A stretch of DNA of 64,000 nucleotides from JAWUWD01 sp034112085 (lineage in GTDB: Bacteria; Bacteroidota; Bacteroidia; Cytophagales; Cyclobacteriaceae), in contig JAWUWD010000039.1 in the NCBI GenBank assembly GCA_034112085.1, forward strand, positions 26,974 through 90,973, in the 5' to 3' direction. Positions 26,581-33,940 of the stretch are shown here, piece after piece (position 1 is the first letter of the stretch; the number at the start of each line of letters is the position of its first letter). The notes beneath the pieces are model-generated. The model did not search any database, was not told the origin of the DNA, and was given only the letters and a program-made list of their open reading frames with translations. The translations under genes and the position numbers were made by a program.

Positions 26581-27128
26581 TAATTACTCGGCTCAGCGAT
26601 AGAAATATTCATTGGAATTCCATTCTTAGCTTCTCGTATTATAGCTCTTTCTTTAGGGTCACTCATTTTCAAACTTCTGTATCCCTCATTAGTGAGATTT
26701 GAATTCTCCGAGTAAATATCATAGTAAGCTCCCTGAACCATATTCAACACGTCAATATATCTCTCATAGCTAGTTCCTCTATTTGTCTTGATCGATACAA
26801 TTGCTTTGTTTGGAGACTCTGAGGATTTAGGATTTCTCCCATGATTCAGCACAAATGTCTTAATATCCCGTCTGATAATATTTAAATCAGGACCGTCCTC
26901 GTTATTGACTAAGAGTTGATCAACCGAGTTCACCTGAATCTTGAAAAGATTTCTTTCATGAATGGGGACAAATGGTACTTCTTTCAAATTTTCGGGAGGT
27001 AAAAGGAGAAGAATTCCTTTATCATTGACAATAGTCGTAGTCACTAAAAAGAAAATCAACAGTAGAAAGGCAATATCTGCCATCGAACTACTGTTGATTT
27101 CCGCACCATTTCTTTTCCCTGTCCTCAT
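26580..27128 (-). CDS. exbD: ExbD/TolR family biopolymer transport protein
   Basis: The ATG at 27128 gives 182 aa (an upstream TTG at 27134 is possible). The N-terminus INSSSMADIAFLLLIFFLVT is the single ExbD membrane helix with its essential Asp. The periplasmic domain ends with the segment ERAIIREAKNGIPMNISIAEP, typical of Bacteroidota ExbD. With ExbB it would form the proton-driven stator energising TonB, but no exbB or second exbD is adjacent, so it is an orphan copy here. It is followed by an overlapping small lipoprotein gene. Confidence 0.88.
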   Translation of the reverse strand: MRTGKRNGAEINSSSMADIAFLLLIFFLVTTTIVNDKGILLLLPPENLKEVPFVPIHERNLFKIQVNSVDQLLVNNEDGPDLNIIRRDIKTFVLNHGRNPKSSESPNKAIVSIKTNRGTSYERYIDVLNMVQGAYYDIYSENSNLTNEGYRSLKMSDPKERAIIREAKNGIPMNISIAEPSN

Positions 27129-27225
27129 AGTCAAGCTATTGATTTCTACGAGAATAAGTCTGACACTTATTTTAAGTCACATTCGAGTGGTATTGATGTA
27201 CTAAAATATAGAACATGATTCATCG

Positions 27226-28158
27226 TTAATTCACCAATAGATTGCCTTGAGTAGATTTCACCTCCTTAGTAGTCTTTACAGCTCTTTTATAATTCACCAC
27301 GAAGATCCCAACAAGGATCAACAGCATCCCTGCGATCATTTCCGATGATATCATCTCATTCATAAATAGAACACCAAGTATCACTCCATATATTGGCATC
27401 AAGTAGGTCACCAAGGATAAATAAGAGGCGCTAGTTCTTTCAAGAATTTTGTAATAAACGATAAACGCAATCGCAGTACCAAATACAGCAAGTATCAGTA
27501 CCGACCCAATTGCTTGCCAAGAAATGGACAACAGATTAGCCGGTGACTCGATCATCAGAGATATAGGAATCAGATAAATAGTAGCTCCTAACAACTGTGC
27601 TGAAGGAGCATGCATAGATGGCGTGTTTTTCAAATGCTTTTTAGAATATACAATAGCCACACCATAGCTTATAGCACCTATAGTGACCGCAATAATACCC
27701 GCTTGGGTAGCTTCCAGTCCAGACAGAATATTAGGCATTACTAGTACCAATAGCCCTACGAAACCAAGTAGGACACCCACTATTTTTTGACCAGTTAGCT
27801 TTTCATCACTCACCATGAAGTTCGCTAGGACCACTGTACTTAATGGTGTTAGTCCATTAAGTATTGAAGCAAGAGCACTATCTATATATTGCTCTCCCCA
27901 GTTGATCAAAAGAAAGGGTAATGTATGTGCGAAAAAACCAGCAATTAGTACATGCTTCCAGAATATTAAATCTTTCGTTAATCGTTGCCCTTTTGATAAC
28001 AAGAAAATATTGATCAAAATGGCTGCGATACCTATTCTGAGTGTGGCAAGCTGGAGTGGTGATATTTCCACCACCGCTATTTTGATAAATAGAAATGACG
28101 GTCCCCACAGAGAAGCTAATATGATCAACAGGATTAAGTTTTTATATTTCATGATCAT
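27226..28158 (-). CDS. EamA/DMT family exporter
   Basis: A 310-aa, ten-helix drug/metabolite transporter made of two EamA repeats (about 8-140 and 152-290). Typical motifs are ILASLWGPSFLFIKIAV at the N-terminus and GTAIAFIVYYKILERTSAS in the second repeat. The family exports amino acids and other metabolites; the substrate is unknown. ATGs at 28158 and 28152 are both plausible. It follows the 61-aa ORF by 5 bp and lies divergent to a MetR-like regulator, a common regulator-exporter arrangement. Confidence 0.9.
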   Translation of the reverse strand: MIMKYKNLILLIILASLWGPSFLFIKIAVVEISPLQLATLRIGIAAILINIFLLSKGQRLTKDLIFWKHVLIAGFFAHTLPFLLINWGEQYIDSALASILNGLTPLSTVVLANFMVSDEKLTGQKIVGVLLGFVGLLVLVMPNILSGLEATQAGIIAVTIGAISYGVAIVYSKKHLKNTPSMHAPSAQLLGATIYLIPISLMIESPANLLSISWQAIGSVLILAVFGTAIAFIVYYKILERTSASYLSLVTYLMPIYGVILGVLFMNEMISSEMIAGMLLILVGIFVVNYKRAVKTTKEVKSTQGNLLVN

Positions 28159-28163
28159 CTCGT

Positions 28164-28349
28164 TTATTTAGTGAAGCCTGCATGGCCCAAAACATATCCT
28201 TTAGAGTTCCTTAAATAATCTACTAAGTCAAAAGTCTTGACACCAATTAAATCTTGTTGCTTGACCTTTGGTGATAAACTAGATTTAATCACTCTAAAAG
28301 ATCTTCCAACTTTACTGTTTGTCCGGGTTACTAATTCGAGAGTTTCCAT
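28164..28349 (-). CDS. Hypothetical 61-aa protein upstream of the EamA exporter
   Basis: A 61-residue basic ORF (METLELVTRTNSKVGRSFRV start) with no recognisable domain, signal or membrane segment. Support: it fills the space between the divergent regulator and the EamA gene, starts with ATG, and stops 5 bp before the exporter ATG, as a first operon gene would. It could also be a chance ORF in the leader. Confidence 0.45.
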   Translation of the reverse strand: METLELVTRTNSKVGRSFRVIKSSLSPKVKQQDLIGVKTFDLVDYLRNSKGYVLGHAGFTK

Positions 28350-28429
28350 AGTTTTATTATTTTTGATATGACGAAATTAACGCTTGATAATTTCTGATGT
28401 TCTATTAATTGGATGAATTTATTTTCTTA

Positions 28430-28441
28430 TATTCATGAATA
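28430..28441. promoter_or_regulatory. Palindrome in the regulator-exporter intergenic region (possible LysR-type site)
   Basis: TATTCATGAATA is a perfect 12-bp palindrome 15 bp upstream of the regulator ATG, in the divergent promoter region. It contains TTCA/TGAA half-sites like those in MetR operators, but in the opposite order, so binding is only a possibility. Confidence 0.3.
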
Positions 28442-28456
28442 ATATTAATACTATAT

Positions 28457-29368
28457 ATGGAAGTCAGACATCTCAAGCTTATCAAAGAAGTCGCTGAGAA
28501 GGGTAGCCTCACAAAAGCAAAAGACACCCTTTTCTTGTCTCAATCGGCATTGAGCCATCAATTGAAAGAAATTGAGACACAACTGGGTACATCGCTTTTT
28601 CACCGAATCAATAAGAAATTAATCCTCACAGGAGCAGGGAAAATAGTATTGGATTCTGCGCATAGAATTTTAGCAGATATTGAAAAGACAGAGCTGTCTG
28701 TGAGGAAATACATCAGTGGTGATACAGGAACTGTAAGAATTGCTACGCAATGTTACACTTGCTATCACTGGCTACCCTCCTTGATGATTGATTTTCATAA
28801 AGAGTTCCCAAAAGTTGAAATCGAGATATTTCCAGACGAGAGTGTAGATACTGAACAATTGATCATGGAAGGGAAACTAGACTTGGCGATTGTGAGTGAA
28901 CAGCGTGATTATTCAAAACTAACGTATCATAAACTATTCACTGATGAACGTATAGCCTTGGTCCCTACAGACCACGCTTGGGCAAAGAAGAAATATATTC
29001 GTCCAAAAGATTTTGAAACGGAGAATTTAATAATTCACTCCTACCCATTAGAGTCAATAGATTTGTTCAAAGATGTTTTGATTCCTGAAGGGATCAAACC
29101 AAAAAAAATTATGCAAATTCAAGTCATAGATGCCGTTATTGAAATGGTAAGAGCAGGCATGGGGATCAAGGTTATAGCCAGGTGGATGGTTGAGCCATTC
29201 CTCAATGACAATAGATTGGTTGCCATTCCTATAACTAAAAAAGGGATGGATAGAACCTGGTATGCTGTCACCCTGGATAAACCAGAATCACCACAATATT
29301 TGGCTAACTTCATTGAACACCTGAAGTGTAATATTGCAGGTATTTGCTATGGAACAATTAGAAATTGA
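28457..29368 (+). CDS. LysR family transcriptional regulator, MetR-like
   Basis: A 303-aa LysR-type regulator: winged HTH at 1-60 (GSLTKAKDTLFLSQSALSHQ), linker helix, then a periplasmic-binding-protein-like effector domain (about 90-300). The segment CYTCYHWLPS at 99-108 closely resembles the MetR effector domain, which in enterobacteria responds to homocysteine. It is transcribed away from the small ORF/EamA pair and probably controls it. Whether the ligand is homocysteine is inference. Confidence 0.9.
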   Translation: MEVRHLKLIKEVAEKGSLTKAKDTLFLSQSALSHQLKEIETQLGTSLFHRINKKLILTGAGKIVLDSAHRILADIEKTELSVRKYISGDTGTVRIATQCYTCYHWLPSLMIDFHKEFPKVEIEIFPDESVDTEQLIMEGKLDLAIVSEQRDYSKLTYHKLFTDERIALVPTDHAWAKKKYIRPKDFETENLIIHSYPLESIDLFKDVLIPEGIKPKKIMQIQVIDAVIEMVRAGMGIKVIARWMVEPFLNDNRLVAIPITKKGMDRTWYAVTLDKPESPQYLANFIEHLKCNIAGICYGTIRN

Positions 29369-29543
29369 CTAAAAACATCATTAAATATTTCAGAAAGTTT
29401 TGTTTCTAGCATTCACCTAACCAGATAGGTATTTTTATTAAGTATATTTAAAATTTGTTAAATTGTTTGAGTACAGAGACTTACAAAATCAATTGTTCTA
29501 ATAGAAGGTTAATCATGGATAAGAGCTCATATATTATAGATAC

Positions 29544-30521
29544 ATGGCAATAGACAATCAAGAAATTTATATAAAGGCGTCACAGCATCGAACAGTTCGA
29601 TTGACGAACTTTATTTCAATAACATTGTTCTTTTTAATGATTCTTACGGGTTTACTCTTTAGTATATTCGAAATAAATGACAATAATAGAGTTACAATAA
29701 TCTCCTTAATTTTCGCTCCTTTTGTTTTAAGCCCATATATTCTCAATCGTCTAGGGTTTATTAATCTCAGTAGAATAGTATTGCCTATAATACTTCCTAT
29801 AATGATATCCTTCTTATCCATAGACGGTAAAATTGGTTTAATACACTCTAATGCAATTAGCGCTATTAACTATTTTGACATTCGTTTTGTGTTAATAAGC
29901 ATTGCTTTGATTCCACTTGTAATATTTGACTACTCTCAAAAATCTTGGCTTGTAGCTGCATATATCCCATCGGCTATAAGTATTCTATTTTATGACCCCA
30001 TCCATAATTTTTTCAATGTCGGGTATTATCAAGCTGGATTACAAGATCCTGACTATTACTTTTTAGCCAACCTTTTTACCTATATGACTTTTGTGTTTAT
30101 CACTGCGGTAATAACATTCCTCAATTATCAAGTTTATAAAAACGAGAATAGGCAGACCACAGAGAACAAAAAGCTTAATACATACTTATCTGAACTGGTG
30201 CGTTTAAGTAACTTTAATGCTGTATTAAATGGGAAAGTAGATGAAGCAAAAATGGAAATCATAAAAACTGTCAAGTCTTGCCTAATGGTGTCAAGAGTTA
30301 GTATATGGAAGTATGATCATCAGCAGCAATGTATTCAGTGTGAATATTTAATTGATGAAGATGGAATAAGTACTCCAGACAAGAGAATTTGTATAGAGGA
30401 TTACCCCAAGTACATTGATGCCATTCAAAAAGAAAAGTTAATAATAGCTCAAGTTGCGAAAGAGAATATTTACACTTCTGAATTTACAGGAGATTATTTA
30501 GAGCCGTTATATATCAAATAA
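29544..30521 (+). CDS. Membrane sensor protein, N-terminal fragment: six-helix membrane domain plus interrupted GAF domain
   Basis: 325 aa ending at TAA (30519-30521). Residues about 18-200 contain roughly six hydrophobic helices; a short coiled linker follows and a GAF domain starts near residue 215 (SRVSIWKYDHQQQCIQCEYL). The domain breaks off at YLEPLYIK. The next codon in the same frame is ATG and the following sequence (MMDAPFSINGELGGVICCEQ) is exactly the missing end of a GAF domain, so one sense codon, probably TCA (Ser), became TAA. Treat this and the next ORF as one broken gene of 487 codons unless the stop is a sequencing error or is read through. Confidence 0.8.
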   Translation: MAIDNQEIYIKASQHRTVRLTNFISITLFFLMILTGLLFSIFEINDNNRVTIISLIFAPFVLSPYILNRLGFINLSRIVLPIILPIMISFLSIDGKIGLIHSNAISAINYFDIRFVLISIALIPLVIFDYSQKSWLVAAYIPSAISILFYDPIHNFFNVGYYQAGLQDPDYYFLANLFTYMTFVFITAVITFLNYQVYKNENRQTTENKKLNTYLSELVRLSNFNAVLNGKVDEAKMEIIKTVKSCLMVSRVSIWKYDHQQQCIQCEYLIDEDGISTPDKRICIEDYPKYIDAIQKEKLIIAQVAKENIYTSEFTGDYLEPLYIK

Positions 30522-31007
30522 ATGATGGATGCACCTTTTTCAATCAATGGAGAGCTAGGGGGAGTCATCTGTTGTGAACAACAGCATAGTATAAAAAAAT
30601 GGGGCCCGGCAGAGAGTATTCTCTTAAAAGGGATAACAGACTTGTTAACCTATGCCGTTTTAGTTGAAGAGAGAGAAAATCAAAATCAACTTCTAAAAGA
30701 AAAAAACGCTGAAATATCGGACATCAACGAAGGTCTTGAAGGCACCATTAAGGAAAGAACATCAGAGCTTCAAGAGAAAAATGCACAGCTTACCGAATAT
30801 GCCTATATTAATTCTCATATCCTGAGAGCTCCTGTTGCCAGAATCAGTGGTCTTTATAATCTATTTTTGATGGAAACTAAGACTGTTCTAGATGAGTCAA
30901 ACATATTTGGTCATATGGATACCTCTATCGCTGAATTGGAAGAAGTAACTAGACAAATAAATAGAGCCATAGAAGATCATGGAACTGTAAATCGAGAAAA
31001 ACTATAA
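30522..31007 (+). CDS. Sensor protein, C-terminal fragment: GAF end, coiled coil and HisKA-like helix without ATPase domain
   Basis: 161 aa in the same frame and directly after the TAA of the preceding ORF. Residues 1-30 finish the GAF domain, about 40-90 form a coiled coil (ISDINEGLEGTIKERTSELQ), and 93-130 resemble a histidine-kinase dimerisation helix with a candidate phosphoacceptor His in YAYINSHILRAPVARISGL. The protein ends about 50 residues later: no N, G1 or G2 box, so no ATP-binding domain. The ATG could allow re-initiation, but the product would begin mid-domain. The putative glycosylase gene follows by 17 bp. Confidence 0.75.
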   Translation: MMDAPFSINGELGGVICCEQQHSIKKWGPAESILLKGITDLLTYAVLVEERENQNQLLKEKNAEISDINEGLEGTIKERTSELQEKNAQLTEYAYINSHILRAPVARISGLYNLFLMETKTVLDESNIFGHMDTSIAELEEVTRQINRAIEDHGTVNREKL

Positions 31008-31024
31008 TTGATTTTTTCAACAAT

Positions 31025-32188
31025 TTGGAGATTTCTAAAACTCAAGCAAGGCATACTGTCATAGCCTCTCAAGGACTTAATAAAGAGTCTGTCTCTTCTG
31101 AAATTATTAACCAGTTAGGGTATGTGCAGATTGATACTTTATCTGTAGCTGAACGAGCACATCACCATGTATTTCAAACTAGGAATCCGAAATATGCGAA
31201 AGCTGATCTGGATACATTAATGCATAGTAAGCAAGTCTTTGAATACTGGAGTCATGCAGCAGCATATCTCCCAATGGCTGATTTTCGATTCAGCCTGATT
31301 AAAAAGTCTTCTTTTGTGAAAGGCACTTCGTCGCACTGGTTTCCAAAGGACAAGAAGATCAGCAAATATGTGTTGGATAGGGTCAATGCTGAAGGCCCAA
31401 TACAGTCAAAAAATTTTAAAGATACGAGAGATAAACCTGGGGCTTGGCATGACTATAAGCCAGCCAAAATTGCCCTAGAGCAGCTATTTATGGAGGGCAA
31501 ATTGATGATTGCTGAAAGAAGGAGTTTTCAAAAAGTATATGATCTTACTGAGCGAGTCCTTCCAAAAGGAATAAATACTCTTGCTCCATCGATGGATGAA
31601 TATTGTGAGTATCTAGTAACTACTACTTTAAAGTCGCAGGGGATCGCAACACTTTCAGAAATTGGGTATTTGAGAAAAGGAATAAAGCCGGTTTTATCTA
31701 AGACCGTTAAGAGATTGCTCGAGACAGGTGAAGTCGCATCAATTTCCATTGAAGGAGATACTCAGGATTACTTCGCCCTGCCTAACGAGATCATTCTAGA
31801 AAAGCTCAATAAAGAAGTTCATATTCTATCACCTTTTGATAATCTCGTAATTCAGAGAAAGCGTCTACAAACCATTTTTGACTTCGTATATCAGATTGAG
31901 TGTTATGTCCCGGAAGCTAAAAGAAAATTTGGATATTACTGTCTTCCCGTACTCTATGGTGATCAATTTGTTGCCCGATTTGACCCCAAAGCAGATCGCA
32001 AAACTGGAATATTCACCGTTAAGAAAATATGGTTCGAGGTAGGATTCACTCCTGATGATGAATTCTACTTCAAGTTCTCAGAAAAACTGATACAATTTGC
32101 TTTATTCTGTGGGTGTGATAAAGTCATTATTAGCCTTTCCTCTCCTGATTTATACAAGAAAATATTAACTGAAGCGTTAAAAAGATAA
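31025..32188 (+). CDS. YcaQ/AlkX-type winged-helix DNA glycosylase
   Basis: A 387-aa HTH_42 superfamily protein (DUF1006). Near the N-terminus it has the QxD catalytic-type motif (QID, residues 35-37) and the conserved block AERAHHHVFQTR, followed by EYWSHAAAYLP (73-83). Family members such as E. coli YcaQ and Streptomyces AlkZ remove alkylated or crosslinked bases; the QxD rather than QxQ motif points to the YcaQ/AlkX branch. The start is a TTG at 31025: no in-frame ATG lies between it and an upstream stop at 30962. Its promoter is probably within or before the preceding broken sensor gene. Confidence 0.85.
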   Translation: MEISKTQARHTVIASQGLNKESVSSEIINQLGYVQIDTLSVAERAHHHVFQTRNPKYAKADLDTLMHSKQVFEYWSHAAAYLPMADFRFSLIKKSSFVKGTSSHWFPKDKKISKYVLDRVNAEGPIQSKNFKDTRDKPGAWHDYKPAKIALEQLFMEGKLMIAERRSFQKVYDLTERVLPKGINTLAPSMDEYCEYLVTTTLKSQGIATLSEIGYLRKGIKPVLSKTVKRLLETGEVASISIEGDTQDYFALPNEIILEKLNKEVHILSPFDNLVIQRKRLQTIFDFVYQIECYVPEAKRKFGYYCLPVLYGDQFVARFDPKADRKTGIFTVKKIWFEVGFTPDDEFYFKFSEKLIQFALFCGCDKVIISLSSPDLYKKILTEALKR

Positions 32189-32216
32189 TTTTTTTAAGAT
32201 CAATTTTAGGATAGTA

Positions 32217-33800
32217 TTATTTATTGCGTCCTCTCCTTTTACTCTTAATTTTCTTCATACTAGGTGATACTACATCCAAAATTCCCGACTTAAGTGAGCT
32301 CCATAAATAGGTGAAAAATGACTTACTCTTTATTCTCGAAGCAGATATATTCCCCACTTTATAGTTAGTTGTATTTATCTGATTACTTCCCCTGATCAAT
32401 AGCTTACTTAAACCACTGAGAAGTACTCTTTTCTTTTGGCTTTCTTGATCGTACACATTGACTTTAAACTGATCATAAACAAAATCAAGTGACCCAGTTG
32501 AGTTCCATTTATTGCCTTTCACATCAAAGCTGAAAGATTCCAGCTGTCCACTAACATTTACACTAGCGAGAGGATTCAAAATTGAATTGAACTCGGAGAT
32601 ATCCATTTCACCCATACTTCCCGACCCGACAAATGAGTCATTCCTATCTGTAAGATCAAACTTGAATTGTGATTTTAGATGTCCTCCCTTCATGAAATCT
32701 GTTTCTAAGTCAATGATCGCATAATGAAACTCCTCCAATGCTATTTTGTCATTAGTGATATTATACACACTGGTGTAGAAGTTTTCAAATTGAATTCTTC
32801 CTAATTCCTTACTTTCTTCATTCAATTGTTCATAAATGATTTTTGCCTTTTTAAGAACAATCGTATCGATATGCAATAGGAATGGCAGTTGCCTTAGCAT
32901 GGTAGGCAATAGAGGTTTTTCTTCCCTGTTACGAGTAGCTACTTTATTCTGTAGTACAGTAAGATTAGTTTTATCAACTTCTAACTTCTTTATTCTTAAA
33001 TAGAATTGTTCTTCTAAAAAACCCCAATTGAATTGTGATACTTCGATTGATTCTGAACGGATAGTCATCACTTGAGGAGTGCTCGTTTCCTGCTTAGGAA
33101 TGAGTTGTAACTCTTCTATTTTCAATGAGTGCTCCGTAGCATAAAGCCTTGAAGTTTTGAGTAGAAATTTGTCAAATTCGATTTCTAAATTTTCAGCAGT
33201 TAGGTCAATCGAATTGTAATTAAATGGGAACGGATCATCAATCGTGGTGGTATCTATAACGATATCGGTAATTAGCAAATCAACAGGATACATACTCAGC
33301 TGTTTCCTGTCAAGTACATTATCATAAATGGCCACAGATCCATTCTTAATCTCAAAATTCTTAACATTTATACGAGGTAGTATATCCTTCCAAAGCATAT
33401 TAATCTCTTTAGAATCACCCACAACGTTTTGGGTTGCATTCACTCGAAAATTTACTTGGGGTTCATTGATTCTCAGTGTGTTTGTGACAATCTCCTTTCT
33501 TGTCACAAGTTTGGTGAAACTCACGCCAATTATCCCAAAATCCTTCACAGTGACAATTGGCACCTTTAAGGAATCAACAGTTACAGGTATTACACTTACA
33601 TTGTTAATGGTAATACTTCTATCGAGAATATTTAGGGAGAAATCTGTAAAAGCGATATCGTACTTTCGATTTGCATCCTTATTGAGAATTTCAACAAGTT
33701 CACCACCAAGCCAACTACTTAGTAGATAGTTAGCACTAGAAGCAGTTATGGCAACTACTAAAACAAGTGTCAAAACAATTTTAATCCAAAGTGAGCGCAT
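32217..33800 (-). CDS. AsmA-like/DUF748-type envelope protein
   Basis: The ATG at 33800 (MRSLWIKIVLTLVLVVAITA) gives 527 aa; the longer frame begins with TTG. One N-terminal membrane anchor (about 5-25) is followed by a long beta-rich region with repeats such as ITINNVSVIPVTVDSLKVP and LTAENLEIEFDKFLLKTSRL, typical of AsmA/TamB-related proteins that bridge the periplasm in lipid transport. It ends in a very basic tail (KKIKSKRRGRNK). Family assignment rests on pattern only; the function is inferred. No operon partner is evident. Confidence 0.7.
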   Translation of the reverse strand: MRSLWIKIVLTLVLVVAITASSANYLLSSWLGGELVEILNKDANRKYDIAFTDFSLNILDRSITINNVSVIPVTVDSLKVPIVTVKDFGIIGVSFTKLVTRKEIVTNTLRINEPQVNFRVNATQNVVGDSKEINMLWKDILPRINVKNFEIKNGSVAIYDNVLDRKQLSMYPVDLLITDIVIDTTTIDDPFPFNYNSIDLTAENLEIEFDKFLLKTSRLYATEHSLKIEELQLIPKQETSTPQVMTIRSESIEVSQFNWGFLEEQFYLRIKKLEVDKTNLTVLQNKVATRNREEKPLLPTMLRQLPFLLHIDTIVLKKAKIIYEQLNEESKELGRIQFENFYTSVYNITNDKIALEEFHYAIIDLETDFMKGGHLKSQFKFDLTDRNDSFVGSGSMGEMDISEFNSILNPLASVNVSGQLESFSFDVKGNKWNSTGSLDFVYDQFKVNVYDQESQKKRVLLSGLSKLLIRGSNQINTTNYKVGNISASRIKSKSFFTYLWSSLKSGILDVVSPSMKKIKSKRRGRNK

Positions 33801-33940
33801 GAATATCAATATAAAGATTCACAGCCGATGATGATATCAATAAACTAAATAATTACCGCACACTGCCTTTATTTTTAATTGATTATGCCAAATATCACCT
33901 CACATTTACCTCTTATCTCAATGAGTGTAGACTTTAAACT

